A DNA stretch of 64,000 nucleotides from JBFWNG01 sp050251195 (GCA_050251195.1 JBFWNG010000006.1:204329-268328), one strand, 5' to 3'. Positions 1 to 8,570 are shown, numbered from the stretch's first letter. Program-made: numbers and translations. Notes: generated from the sequence alone by a model not told the origin.

Positions 1-1
1 T

Positions 2-772
2 GAGTTCGACGAGATTCGCGAGTACGCGATGGGCGATGACGTGCGGAACATCGACTGGAACGTCACGGCAAAGATGAACCAACCGTACATTAAAGTTTTT
101 CGAGAAGAACGCGAGATGACGTTGTTCCTCCTGATCGACGTGAGCTTTTCGCAACATTTTGGAAGTTTCGCTAAAACCAAGCGCGACATCGCGGCGGAGC
201 TTGCCGCTATTCTCGCATTGTTGGCAAGCAACAATAACGACAAGATCGGGCTGATCATGTTTTCAGACCGTGTGGAAAAAGTGGTCCCGCCGCTAAAGGC
301 GCGCGGCCACGTCTGGCAAATCCTCAGGAACATTCTCACTCACGAGACGAAGCACACAGGGACCAATATCGCGGCGGCGGTAGACGCGTTTAGCAAGCTG
401 CAAAAAAGAAAGAGCGTTTGCTTCGTTATTTCAGATTTCCTAATGCCGGATTATGAGAAACCGCTCAAAACTATGGCGGCTCGTCACGACGTCATCGCCG
501 CGACGATTGTCGACCCGCATGAGGCGTCACTGCCGGGCGCTGGGTACGTGCGATTTCAAGACCTCGAGACGGGAGAGACGCACGTCGTCGACGCGAGCGA
601 CCCGGTCATCGCTTCCTCAATTCAGCGCAAGCATGAGGACCATGCTCACAAGTTGGGCGTATTTTTTAACCGCACCCGTATAGACCACGTAAGGATAGAC
701 ACGACCGAATCGGTCATCAAGGGTCTTGTTTCCTTAATTCGGAAACGGGATAGACGCTCGGCCGGTGCGTGA
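2..772 (+). CDS. DUF58 domain protein, 5' end outside window
   Basis: The frame is open from base 2, so the start lies upstream; the visible part is about 256 residues. Just after the edge it has the DUF58 signature GDDVRNIDWNVTAK, followed by a VWA-like segment with a degenerate MIDAS (LLIDVSFSQ) and a later ISDF strand. DUF58 proteins are cytoplasmic and usually sit with a MoxR ATPase and BatA/BatB proteins; the family function (envelope or stress-related chaperone-like complex) is known only in outline. The next gene's GTG start overlaps this stop, so translation is probably coupled. A moxR gene would be expected just upstream of the window. Confidence 0.88.
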   Translation, partial: EFDEIREYAMGDDVRNIDWNVTAKMNQPYIKVFREEREMTLFLLIDVSFSQHFGSFAKTKRDIAAELAAILALLASNNNDKIGLIMFSDRVEKVVPPLKARGHVWQILRNILTHETKHTGTNIAAAVDAFSKLQKRKSVCFVISDFLMPDYEKPLKTMAARHDVIAATIVDPHEASLPGAGYVRFQDLETGETHVVDASDPVIASSIQRKHEDHAHKLGVFFNRTRIDHVRIDTTESVIKGLVSLIRKRDRRSAGA

Positions 773-1782
773 TGACATTGCTGCCGTATATCCATTTTCA
801 ATACCCTTGGGCTCTCACGCTGCTACTTGTCATTCCTGTACTGGCCATGGTTGAAAAACGAAAATCCAAGAAAGCGTTTTTCGGCTATTCGGATTTAAGC
901 AAGGTGCCGCGGCCGAGCAAGCTAAAGTCCTTGATCGGGGCGAACGCCGTCACAATCTTTCGACTCACTAGTATATTCTTTCTCGTCGCGGGGTTGTCGC
1001 GTCCCAAGCTCGACATGGATAAAAGGCCCATCGAAAAAGAAGGCATCGATATCTTGTTGGCGATCGACACCAGCGCCAGCATGCAAGCGCTCGATTTTGA
1101 AATGGGATCGGAGCGTTACGATCGACTCACTGTCGCCAAAAGGGTTATTGCAGATTTTATCGCCCAACGCGCCGACGACCGCATTGGCATTGTTATCTTT
1201 GGTTCGAAATCGTTCACACAAGTTCCACTCACCCTGGATCACGAAGTTCTATTGTCGTTTTTGGAACATCTCGAAATCGGCATGGCGGGCCGCGCGACGG
1301 CAATAGGCGACGCGATTGCCGTGTCCGCGAAGAGACTTGAATCGTCCACGGCCAAGTCCAAAATCATCATCTTGCTAACGGACGGCAGCAACACGGCGGG
1401 CGCGATCGATCCTGCCACCGCCACCGAAGCTGCAAAAAATTTAGGCTACAAGGTCTACTCGATTGCCATAGGATCCAAGGGCAAAGTTCCGTTTCCCGTC
1501 GACGGAATCTTTGGCAAGACTATCCAATACCAGACGGTCGACATGGACGAAGATTTGCTGAAGCAAATCGCGTCAACAACCGGCGGGAAATATTTTCTGG
1601 CGTCCAACACTTCTATGCTGAAAGACGTCTACACGACAATCGACAAACTAGAAAAAACCAAGATAAAATCCGTAGACTATTCCAAATTTAGAGACCTGTA
1701 TCCCACGCTCATTTCGTTAGCCCTTGTGTTCTGCGTGGGCGAGTACCTGCTCAGAGTCTCTAAATTTCTGGTAATTCCTTAA
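769..1782 (+). CDS. BatA-like VWA membrane protein
   Basis: 337 residues. There is an N-terminal hydrophobic pair (about residues 8-25 and 60-80), a VWA domain with an intact MIDAS (AIDTSASM near residue 101, the LTDGSN motif near 200) and a C-terminal membrane helix. This TM-TM-VWA-TM arrangement is typical of BatA/BatB proteins of the aerotolerance-type operon, with the VWA domain outside the cytoplasm. The start is GTG at 769, overlapping the previous stop; ATG at 772 is equally possible and differs by one residue. It lies between DUF58 and a second VWA gene in one transcription unit. Confidence 0.88.
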   Translation: MMTLLPYIHFQYPWALTLLLVIPVLAMVEKRKSKKAFFGYSDLSKVPRPSKLKSLIGANAVTIFRLTSIFFLVAGLSRPKLDMDKRPIEKEGIDILLAIDTSASMQALDFEMGSERYDRLTVAKRVIADFIAQRADDRIGIVIFGSKSFTQVPLTLDHEVLLSFLEHLEIGMAGRATAIGDAIAVSAKRLESSTAKSKIIILLTDGSNTAGAIDPATATEAAKNLGYKVYSIAIGSKGKVPFPVDGIFGKTIQYQTVDMDEDLLKQIASTTGGKYFLASNTSMLKDVYTTIDKLEKTKIKSVDYSKFRDLYPTLISLALVFCVGEYLLRVSKFLVIP

Positions 1783-1792
1783 GGAACACGCG

Positions 1793-2797
1793 ATGGTTTT
1801 CGAAAACCAAAACTATCTCCACCTGCTCTGGTTCATCCCTATTCTGATTTTGCTTTCCGTAGGAGAGTGGCAGTATCGCAAGCGGCGCTTGCAAAAACTC
1901 GCGACGGCAGAAATCTTGGCTTCGCTCTCCAGTCCGGTGTCGAAATTGAGATTTTCTGTCAAGAAAGCGCTTCTCGCCATAATGTATGGCCTGCTGGTTT
2001 TTGCGCTGGCGGGGCCCAAGTGGGGATTCACATGGCGTACCGCCTCCTACACCGGGGCAGATATCGTTGTGGCGCTGGACGTATCGTCAAGCATGCTGGC
2101 GACCGACGTCAATCCGAATCGCCTTGAAAGAGCCAAGCGCGAGATCAAGGACCTCTTGAATCTCCTGAGGGGCGACAGAGTCGCCTTGGTTGTTTTCGCG
2201 GGAACTGCGTTTGTTCAGTGCCCTCTCACCTCGGATTATTCGATCATAAATTTGTTCCTCGACAATCTAACGGATAAGACTCTGAGCGAATCAGGGACTT
2301 CGCTTGCGGATGCTTTACAAGTAGCGACAAAAAGCCTTACGAGCGGCGCAGACCGGTCGACGTCAGCAAAGAGCGTGATCTTATTGACGGACGGCGAAGC
2401 TCACAAGGAAGATCTCGACGGCCCTATCAACGATGTCGTCAAAAACGGCATAAAGGTTTTCGCCATTGGACTTGGAACAACGGATGGAGCGCCTATCCCT
2501 GAGGAGCATGGCGGATTTAAACGAGACAAGGACGGCAACATTGTCATCTCTAAACTCGACGCAAAAACTTTGACCGGCGTCGCGATTCAAACCGGCGGCA
2601 TCTTTGTCGAAAGTTCGGCAAGCGACTCAGATCTTGAAAAGATTTTGGCAAGCGGCGTAAAGCCTGCGACCAACAGCGGCGAAATTCGTGAATCCAAGGA
2701 AAAAGTTTGGGAGGATCGATACTATCTTTTTGCTGGAGTCGGCTTGCTGCTTGCTGTAGGAGAATTCTTACTTCCGCTTGTAAGAAGGAAATCCTGA
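1793..2797 (+). CDS. BatB-like VWA membrane protein
   Basis: 334 residues, a paralogue of the preceding VWA protein and 10 bp downstream. It has an N-terminal TM near residues 8-24, a second hydrophobic segment near 62-80, an intact MIDAS (ALDVSSSM near residue 96, LTDGEAH near 198) and a final TM before the basic tail RRKS. The conserved block between the MIDAS parts (NRLERAKREI, GDRVALVVFAG) is characteristic of Bat VWA proteins. It completes the visible DUF58-BatA-BatB series. TPR-type BatC/D partners are not present downstream; CheZ-like genes follow instead. Confidence 0.88.
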   Translation: MVFENQNYLHLLWFIPILILLSVGEWQYRKRRLQKLATAEILASLSSPVSKLRFSVKKALLAIMYGLLVFALAGPKWGFTWRTASYTGADIVVALDVSSSMLATDVNPNRLERAKREIKDLLNLLRGDRVALVVFAGTAFVQCPLTSDYSIINLFLDNLTDKTLSESGTSLADALQVATKSLTSGADRSTSAKSVILLTDGEAHKEDLDGPINDVVKNGIKVFAIGLGTTDGAPIPEEHGGFKRDKDGNIVISKLDAKTLTGVAIQTGGIFVESSASDSDLEKILASGVKPATNSGEIRESKEKVWEDRYYLFAGVGLLLAVGEFLLPLVRRKS

Positions 2798-2872
2798 TTC
2801 CGCGCACTAGATCACGGCGGCAATCGTATGATAGAATAGTCAATAAGCATCCCCAAAAAATTAGAGGTCAGC

Positions 2873-3532
2873 ATGGCTCCAAAGAAACTGCCGGAACTGG
2901 TGGTGGACAAACATCCCTTCGATGATGCGTTCCTCGCGATCTTCACAGATCTTTGCGAACAATCGGTTGCCAACGTCGCGGATTGTACCCGACAGGTGTT
3001 CGAACTCTCCGCATCGTTTGTTTCCAAGGACGCGAGTAAGGTGCTCAAACAATTTTACGAATTGTATTTCGCGACAGGGAAAGTCCAGGCCCAAAAAGAA
3101 AAGGTCAACAAGGACGTCGATGACCTCATTGATCAGATCCAGGCGAAAATGGCTGCCGGACAAGAAATCACCAGCGAGAACGTCGTCGAAGACGAAGCGA
3201 AAAAAACGGAACGTTTAGGGCTATCAGGTTTGCAAAAGCAACTCGAAGGCCTCATTACGTTGGACGAAGGCATCAAAGAGCGGATAATGCCGGCTCTTTC
3301 CTCAATGCAGTTTGAAGACGCCGCCAGGCAACGCATCGAGCATCTCACCTACATGTGGGATCTTGCCGTGAATGCCTCCAACGCCATCGACACGGAAATC
3401 TTAAAGGAAACGATCGCCGAAATTTTGAGCTCGGCGGCCGAGACCAAAATCTATTACGAAATCGTTCTCAAAAGAGAACCACCAAAAGTTATTGAAGAGA
3501 ATGTTTGGTTTTTTGATAAGGAAGCATCATGA
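2873..3532 (+). CDS. CheZ-like helical protein, first of a coupled pair
   Basis: 219 residues, predicted almost wholly helical and without signal peptide, so cytoplasmic. Residues 145-157 read MQFEDAARQRIEH. D149 and Q153 give the DxxxQ spacing of CheZ phosphatases (D143/Q147 in E. coli CheZ, in QDFQDLTGQVI). The C-terminus (residues 208-214, EENVWFF) is acidic then aromatic and resembles the tail of the next protein; in CheZ a C-terminal peptide docks onto phospho-CheY. Overall similarity to CheZ is too weak to see beyond this motif. The stop overlaps the next start by 4 bp (ATGA). Function as a receiver phosphatase is inferred. Confidence 0.6.
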   Translation: MAPKKLPELVVDKHPFDDAFLAIFTDLCEQSVANVADCTRQVFELSASFVSKDASKVLKQFYELYFATGKVQAQKEKVNKDVDDLIDQIQAKMAAGQEITSENVVEDEAKKTERLGLSGLQKQLEGLITLDEGIKERIMPALSSMQFEDAARQRIEHLTYMWDLAVNASNAIDTEILKETIAEILSSAAETKIYYEIVLKREPPKVIEENVWFFDKEAS

Positions 3533-4071
3533 ACGAAAGACAAGAGTTCTACGGAGAGCTATCCAAATTCACCAAAAAATCCCTTGGTTGGTGCACTCTC
3601 GAATCCGAGAAGTCGACCACCAACATCACCGACACTATCACCTTGCTTCTCTCTGACACGCAAAGGGTTTCGAAGCTTTCCAAAGAGAGCTTAGCCGCTA
3701 TTAAGCAGGTGGGTAACAAGTTTCAAGGCGCCGCGTCGCTCAATGCCATCAAAGTCGGGGACCTTATCGCCACTCTCGTGCACCTTTGCAAAGAACACGA
3801 AGAACTTGGCCTCATCATCGAACCGATCATCCACTCCCTTCAGTTTCAAGACCGCTTTCGCCAGAACCTCGAAAACATCGCTAAAATGGTCGATGTTTGG
3901 CTCGCGGAACGCGCAAAAACCGTAACGGGAGACCAGCAGGCAGCCCTCTCAACCTTTGGAGAGAAGTTGGCAAAATGCACGACCATGCGCGAAGAGCGGG
4001 ACGTGCTGCGAAAGCATATCCCGAATATCAACCTTCCGCCTGAACGGACGGAAGAGGTCACCTTTTTCTAA
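3529..4071 (+). CDS. CheZ-like helical protein, second of a coupled pair
   Basis: 180 residues, helical, cytoplasmic. The block IIEPIIHSLQFQDRFRQ (residues 96-112) aligns with the upstream protein and keeps DxxxQ at D108/Q112. The protein ends exactly with EEVTFF, matching the EENVWFF tail of its partner. Since the two differ strongly elsewhere, shared retention of the putative catalytic pair and the tail suggests they act on the same or similar CheY-like partner, possibly as a heterodimer (CheZ is a dimer). Start ATG is embedded in the upstream stop, so synthesis is coupled. No cheY, cheA or flagellar gene is nearby. Confidence 0.6.
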   Translation: MNERQEFYGELSKFTKKSLGWCTLESEKSTTNITDTITLLLSDTQRVSKLSKESLAAIKQVGNKFQGAASLNAIKVGDLIATLVHLCKEHEELGLIIEPIIHSLQFQDRFRQNLENIAKMVDVWLAERAKTVTGDQQAALSTFGEKLAKCTTMREERDVLRKHIPNINLPPERTEEVTFF

Positions 4072-4236
4072 AATTATTGCTCGACCGGAGCATATGGGAT
4101 TTGAAAATTTCGCCCGCTTCTACGAATCTTTCAAGAAGATAGCAAGGCGGCCTCTGGAAAATATAAGAAGAAACAGTCGAAGAGATCATCGTATCTGCAT
4201 ACTGCTCCAAGCCTTGTCTTTGCATTATCGGAGCCG

Positions 4237-4283
4237 ATGTCCCGATTTTTCACCATTCCTAGAGTGGTGAAAAATCGGGACAT
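4237..4283. repeat. 19-bp perfect inverted repeat (hairpin)
   Basis: Left arm 4237-4255 and right arm 4265-4283 are perfectly complementary around a 9-nt loop. The arm contains TGTCCCGATTTTTCACCA. There is no T-run after it, so a simple intrinsic terminator is unlikely. A degenerate relative of the same sequence lies at 5195-5241, on the other side of the HNH-family gene. Confidence 0.85.
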
Positions 4284-4505
4284 TCGAGTTCCTATTTTGT
4301 GCTTGACAGCTTTTACTGAAGAGTTACGTCACTCAAGCGAGCAATCCTCCAGAACTCATCTAAACACGCTATCCTTTCCTTGAAGGAAATTAAATCGCTA
4401 ATACTACCTCAATCGGCTCCTGTAGATCCTTTCGTGCAATAGAGTGCAAATCTGAGCTTCGAAAAAACACGTGCTAATATCTCCTCCATAACAGAGGAGA
4501 ATGCC
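4284..4505. other. gene-free leader upstream of the HNH-family gene
   Basis: Together with 4072-4236 this makes a 434-bp stretch without a convincing gene. A TTGACA hexamer lies at 4303-4308, with no clear -10 partner. The ribosome-binding site AGAGGAG directly precedes the ATG at 4506. Nothing else was recognised. Confidence 0.4.
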
Positions 4506-5141
4506 ATGAATTCACTATCGCATCTTTCAGACGCAGCCATCACGAACAACTTAAAGAAAATTGCAGTACACGAGCGCACCACGCTGATCCAGTTTCTTGA
4601 CTATCTCGCGGAGGTTGAGGGGAGACGGCTTTACGCACCTGAAGGATTTTCCTCCCTCTTTGCTTTCTGTCTCTCAGTCTTAAAATTATCGGAGGCAGAG
4701 ACTTGCGCGAGGATTCGTGCCTGCAGGCTGATGAGGCAATATTCCGTCCTGAGGCAGTTTATTGCTGCGGGTAAAATTACCTTGGGTGCGGTCCGCCTAA
4801 TCGCTCCCGTTGTCACGAGTGATAACTTTGCGCAAATCTTTGCCAGGGTAGCAAACAAACCTATGCGGGAAGTTGAGGCGATTGTCGCAAGCTTTGTTCC
4901 GAAAAGGGACATTCCCGATCAAATTCGCAAAATCCCAACCAAGGAGCCTTCACAGCTTACATTTCTTGATGCACCCGATCCTGCCTTGAATGCTCCCAAG
5001 GAAATTGATTTCATACCGACTCCAGTAGCCGGGCAATCTCCCCGATCAAAGAACGCAGACAAGGTATCCTTTCTTACTGAAACTCGCGTTCACATCAAAT
5101 TTAGACGTCGAAAACATAAGACTATTGTGTCCAGCACATAA
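4506..5141 (+). CDS. HNH-endonuclease family protein lacking the HNH domain
   Basis: 211 residues. The N-terminal two thirds match the helical domain preceding the HNH nuclease in a family abundant in Bdellovibrio-like and other deltaproteobacterial genomes: an LSD(A) start, then EVEGRRLY, GFSSLFAFC, LSEAETCARIRACRLMR and the helices after it. Full-length members continue into a C-terminal HNH domain; here the protein ends in a basic tail (KFRRRKHKT) with no HNH or CxxC residues. It is probably a truncated, catalytically dead remnant, or a DNA-binding-only form. It is flanked by related hairpins at 4237 and 5195. The start is supported by AGAGGAG. Confidence 0.7.
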   Translation: MNSLSHLSDAAITNNLKKIAVHERTTLIQFLDYLAEVEGRRLYAPEGFSSLFAFCLSVLKLSEAETCARIRACRLMRQYSVLRQFIAAGKITLGAVRLIAPVVTSDNFAQIFARVANKPMREVEAIVASFVPKRDIPDQIRKIPTKEPSQLTFLDAPDPALNAPKEIDFIPTPVAGQSPRSKNADKVSFLTETRVHIKFRRRKHKTIVSST

Positions 5142-5194
5142 CAGACTCCATGCGGAATATGCGTTCGGGAAGAGCTTCATCGCGAAGAAAATTT

Positions 5195-5241
5195 ATCCCG
5201 TTTTTTCTCCATTCCAGGAAAGGTGAAAAAACGCGAGACAC
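5195..5241. repeat. degenerate hairpin related to the one at 4237
   Basis: The left arm (5195-5215) differs from the 4238 arm at only 3 of 22 positions. The right arm (5217-5240) pairs with it at about 18 of 22 positions. The pair of related hairpins brackets the truncated HNH-family gene, as the ends of a mobile or formerly mobile unit might. Confidence 0.6.
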
Positions 5242-5361
5242 CGGATCACGCCTCGCGACATGCCCGGAATAAAGATTTACCCGTGAGCCCGGTTTTTACC
5301 CCTCTGATCGCGGAAACGCGGAAGGGAATGTGTTCTTTGCGCACAAGTGGTAGAAGCGGTG

Positions 5362-6111
5362 CTACTTGCCATTTTTCAATCTGTTCACCTTACCCCGCTG
5401 AAAGTCTTGATTCTCATTTGTTTTTTCGAAAATTCGGACGTTGTCATACCGAACGGCGGCTTCATGGGCGGCGACAAGAAGATTCAGGGTCTCCAGGCGG
5501 ACTCTGTATATCGTTTCCTTTTCAAGAAATATTTCTCTGAAACGGCTTTCGTGTTTGAGTTTCTCTTCTTCGGCTAGAACAACGGCTTTGTCGGTGTGGT
5601 TATGGTCCGCCTTGGAGAGATGATAATTCATGAGTTTGACGTCTTCGACCAAGTAGTCGCGTATCTCTTGAGACAATTCGAGAGCACGTTCCTTTCTTTT
5701 CAGAAGTTCGAGGTCTTGCGCCATCTTCAGTCTCGCATGTCTGAGTTGAATTTTCTCCGCGATAAGAGCTGCACGCTCCATCTTGATGGCATCTTCTACT
5801 TCAATGCGTTTGAGAAGGTAAGCATGATTCTCAGCTCGCCGTCGCTCAATACGCCGTAAAAATTCCAAATCAAGCGCCCTCTGGCGTAATATTCGAACCA
5901 ATTCTTCGTCCGTGAGCCTTAGGTTGCCGATCCCCTGCTTGACCACCTCCGTCATATCCTTTTCGAGGAGAGGATTTTGAGTAGCCATGATTTTCGGTTC
6001 GAGCACTTGTTCCCCGATGCTTCTTACTCCGCCCGTAGATCTCAATGTTTTCGATTCGATCATGGAAAATTCCAAGGCATCTCTGAAAGGATCTATTTTT
6101 GGAACAGGCAT
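5362..6111 (-). CDS. coiled-coil protein of unknown function
   Basis: 249 residues, very rich in charged residues, with heptad-like helices from about residue 55 to 215 (for example RRIERRRAENHAYLLKRIEVEDAIKMER is one helical stretch, positions about 85-115). No signal peptide and no membrane segment, so cytoplasmic. No family recognised. The start ATG at 6111 is preceded by GGGGA at good spacing. It is divergent from the PLP enzyme gene at 6221, with a short shared promoter region. Confidence 0.7.
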   Translation of the reverse strand: MPVPKIDPFRDALEFSMIESKTLRSTGGVRSIGEQVLEPKIMATQNPLLEKDMTEVVKQGIGNLRLTDEELVRILRQRALDLEFLRRIERRRAENHAYLLKRIEVEDAIKMERAALIAEKIQLRHARLKMAQDLELLKRKERALELSQEIRDYLVEDVKLMNYHLSKADHNHTDKAVVLAEEEKLKHESRFREIFLEKETIYRVRLETLNLLVAAHEAAVRYDNVRIFEKTNENQDFQRGKVNRLKNGK

Positions 6112-6220
6112 TGATTTTCCCCTTTAAGCGGTCAAAAATGACCCGCGTCTAAACTATCGGAACTGCCTGCGAGTGTGTTATTGTAGCTCGTAAGGAACTG
6201 ATTTCGCGGGGAAATTGCTT

Positions 6221-7258
6221 ATGAATATCAACGAACTCCAAGCGCTGGTCGCGCGGGAAACGGCGCTTCCCCTTACTCAGACTTCGCCTTTTGTCCTTCA
6301 TTCCAGATGTCACCGCGTCAGATCCATGCAAGCGGAAACATGGGTAAAACGCGACGACGAACTGAGCCTCGGCGCATCAGGCTACAAATACCGCAAGCTC
6401 GCCTCTCTAGCCCCTTATTTGTTTTCGCGCGAATTTAAGCACGTGGCGCTTGTTGGAAGCGGCCTGTCCAATTTCGTCGTTTCCGCGTCGCAGCTGTTTT
6501 TGGAATTGGGGATCCAGCCTACTCTGTTCGTGCGAGAGCAACATGGCAACGTCGAGCATCCCCAAGCAAATCTTCGCGATTTGTTGATACCTCCCAAACA
6601 CGTCGTTGTGGTGGCCAGAGATCGGTGGACAAATATCGAGCAATTGGCGGCTGAGGAAATGCGGAGAAGGTATAAAGCGGAATCCTTTTGTTTCCTCCCC
6701 GAAGGGGGATTCCATCCCGCAGGCGTGATGGGGTGCGTCTCGCTTGCAACCGACATAATTGCAAACGAAGCTGAATTAGGATTTCGCTTTGACAAGATCG
6801 TCGTTGATGCCGGAACCGCCTTCACAGCCCTTGCGCTCATCTTTGGTTTCTCCCTGCTTAAGGAACATAGGGACCTAACGATCGTCCCTATGGCTGACAA
6901 ATGGACACAAGCCGAGTTTACAGAAAAGGCAAACGCATTTTTCCAATGGGCTGCAGGCTTTCTTAACGTCGAGCCCCCGACTCTGACTGTCCGGTTGCGC
7001 GTCGAAGCGCCCTCGGCAACAGGGAGCTTCGGTGCCTTCAGCACGGCGGTTGCCCAACAAATCGTGCATTCGGCACGAGAGGACGGCCTTCTCATCGATC
7101 CCATTTACAACGCAAAACTGTTTTTGACTCTTACCAAACTCCAAGAGCAACACACGGCAGGCCGATGGCTTGTTGTACACTCGGGGGGAGCCCTCTCCCT
7201 CTTTGGGTTTTGGAACAAACTCAAAAAGAGCATGGGAGCTTCTGTGCCTGAAGCATAG
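6221..7258 (+). CDS. PLP-dependent enzyme, ACC deaminase/D-cysteine desulfhydrase-like
   Basis: About 345 residues. The N-terminal segment WVKRDDELSLGASGYKYRKL contains the presumed Schiff-base lysine, in the position of the usual GGNKxRKL of the fold-type II ACC deaminase/D-cysteine desulfhydrase family. A GSGLSNFVVS phosphate-binding-type stretch follows near residue 75, and HSGGALSLFGF, a typical C-terminal family motif, lies near residue 325. The substrate cannot be fixed from sequence; D-cysteine, ACC or another small amino acid are possible. The ATG at 6221 follows a GGGGA site; an in-frame TTG at 6215 is less likely. A serine recombinase gene follows 37 bp downstream. Confidence 0.78.
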   Translation: MNINELQALVARETALPLTQTSPFVLHSRCHRVRSMQAETWVKRDDELSLGASGYKYRKLASLAPYLFSREFKHVALVGSGLSNFVVSASQLFLELGIQPTLFVREQHGNVEHPQANLRDLLIPPKHVVVVARDRWTNIEQLAAEEMRRRYKAESFCFLPEGGFHPAGVMGCVSLATDIIANEAELGFRFDKIVVDAGTAFTALALIFGFSLLKEHRDLTIVPMADKWTQAEFTEKANAFFQWAAGFLNVEPPTLTVRLRVEAPSATGSFGAFSTAVAQQIVHSAREDGLLIDPIYNAKLFLTLTKLQEQHTAGRWLVVHSGGALSLFGFWNKLKKSMGASVPEA

Positions 7259-7295
7259 TTTTTGATACCATAAAGTAAACGCGTGCGGATTTGTC

Positions 7296-7928
7296 ATGGA
7301 AAACATTGGAATATACTACCGAGTCTCAACAGAGAAGCAGGATCTTATTAGCCAACAAACGGCCGTTGAAAAATGGCTTGAGGATCTTCCCGCCAACAAG
7401 CGGCCAAAGAAGACGTTTGAGTTTAAGGATGAGGGAATTTCGGGAAAAACGTCACAAAGGCCAGGCTATCAAGCGTTATTGGAGACTGCATACGCCGGAA
7501 AGATCGACACCATTGTCACCTATAGACTCGACAGGATAAGCAGAAACGCCACCGAAGCCATCCAGACATTGCTCTCGCTTGACCACGCCGGCGTCGCTTT
7601 CATTTCTGTCACGCAGCCCGTTCTCAATCTTGGACACGAGAACCCTTTTCGAAGGACGATGTTGGCCGCGTTCGCGGAAATCGCGGAGATCGAGCGAGAA
7701 ACGATTGTTGCGAGAGTCAGGGCGGGCCTCGACGCCGCGCGAAAAAAAGGCGTCAAGCTGGGTCCCCCGGTCAAAGTGAACGCAGAAAAACAGCGACTCG
7801 CCCGCGCGCACCGTGAAGGTGGTCTGAGTTTTCGGGAAATAGCCAAAATTATGGATTTGAGTTATGGCGCCGTGCACAAGCTTGTGACAGGAGATGACAT
7901 CAAAGAGAACGCTCTGGTTGCGGAATGA
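7296..7928 (+). CDS. serine recombinase (resolvase/invertase family)
   Basis: 210 residues, the length of a small resolvase/invertase. N-terminal catalytic domain: IGIYYRVSTEKQ with the nucleophilic serine at about residue 11, conserved TYRLDRISRNATE around residue 72-85, and the E-helix region EIAEIERETIVARVRAGL. A short C-terminal helix-turn-helix (LSFREIAKIMDLSYGAVHKL) follows. Such enzymes resolve or invert DNA at short palindromic sites; no clear res/inversion site was identified nearby. No other transposon gene is adjacent, so it may be a stand-alone or residual element. Confidence 0.9.
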   Translation: MENIGIYYRVSTEKQDLISQQTAVEKWLEDLPANKRPKKTFEFKDEGISGKTSQRPGYQALLETAYAGKIDTIVTYRLDRISRNATEAIQTLLSLDHAGVAFISVTQPVLNLGHENPFRRTMLAAFAEIAEIERETIVARVRAGLDAARKKGVKLGPPVKVNAEKQRLARAHREGGLSFREIAKIMDLSYGAVHKLVTGDDIKENALVAE

Positions 7929-7933
7929 TCGGG

Positions 7934-8449
7934 TTATCTGCGGGCTATTGGTTTGTCGAAATTAAGGAATAGCATTGGGTCGTAGGGTTTATCGTCGAGG
8001 TCTCTGTACTCAAAATGCAGATGGGAACCGACCGCATTGCCTGTAGAGCCGACAGAACCGATGATTTGCCCTTTCTCCACGTAATCGTTCTTGCTTACTT
8101 TGACGCTGCTGCAATGCGCGTAAAGCGTTTTGAAGTTGTCCGCAGCGACAATCACGGTCTTACCATAGCCGTTGATCCACCCGGTGAATTCGACTCGTCC
8201 TTCGGATGCCGACAAGATCGGCGTTCCCTTCGGCGCTCGAATGTCGATGCCTTCGTGTCTCCTCCCCCACCGTCTTCCAAATGACGAACTAATCTTACCA
8301 GAGACAGGCCATGCGAGGCCCTGTTGGTCAAAAAGGAGTCCGCGTCTTTTCGGTTGGGGGCTTTGAACGTGCAATTGTCTTTGGCCTGTCGTCATGCAAC
8401 CCGTCGCTAGAAGGGAAATGAAGAGCAGGAGGACAGAGCCTTTCAACAT
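7934..8449 (-). CDS. M23-family peptidase lipoprotein
   Basis: 171 residues. Signal peptide with lipobox LLATGC (Cys18) makes it a lipoprotein. The M23 (LytM) domain covers about residues 50-165: GRRWGRRHEGIDIRAP carries the first zinc ligands, and HLHFEYR the HxH pair, with an upstream H (TLYAHCS). The Zn ligands look complete, so endopeptidase activity on peptidoglycan is plausible. It lies just downstream of the gliding-type operon, separated by repeats at 8461-8560, and may or may not be co-transcribed with it. It is convergent with the recombinase gene, 5 bp away. Confidence 0.88.
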   Translation of the reverse strand: MLKGSVLLLFISLLATGCMTTGQRQLHVQSPQPKRRGLLFDQQGLAWPVSGKISSSFGRRWGRRHEGIDIRAPKGTPILSASEGRVEFTGWINGYGKTVIVAADNFKTLYAHCSSVKVSKNDYVEKGQIIGSVGSTGNAVGSHLHFEYRDLDDKPYDPMLFLNFDKPIARR

Positions 8450-8460
8450 TTTTGCAATCC

Positions 8461-8560
8461 TCGCCTAGGAGATCCTTCGCCTTCGGCTCAGGATGACGGA
8501 GTCTTCGTCAGGATAACGGAGTCTTCGTCAGGATAACGGAGTCTTCGTCTGGATGACGAC
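8461..8560. repeat. GATCCTTCGC-type intergenic repeat with 20-bp tandem copies
   Basis: It starts with the inverted-repeat-type sequence GATCCTTCGCCTTCGGCTCA followed by GGATGACG, then three 20-bp units (GGATRACGGAGTCTTCGTCW) at 8491, 8511 and 8531 and a partial fourth at 8551. The same GTCATCC-type core, on the other strand, recurs at 54462 and 62335. It separates the M23 gene from the end of the GltG-like gene. Confidence 0.8.
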
Positions 8561-8570
8561 CGTGGAATCC

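Noticed and set aside
2797..2873. Flagellar or chemotaxis operon context for the CheZ-like genes
   Set aside because: No che, fli or mot gene is recognisable nearby; neighbours are Bat genes and a truncated HNH gene.
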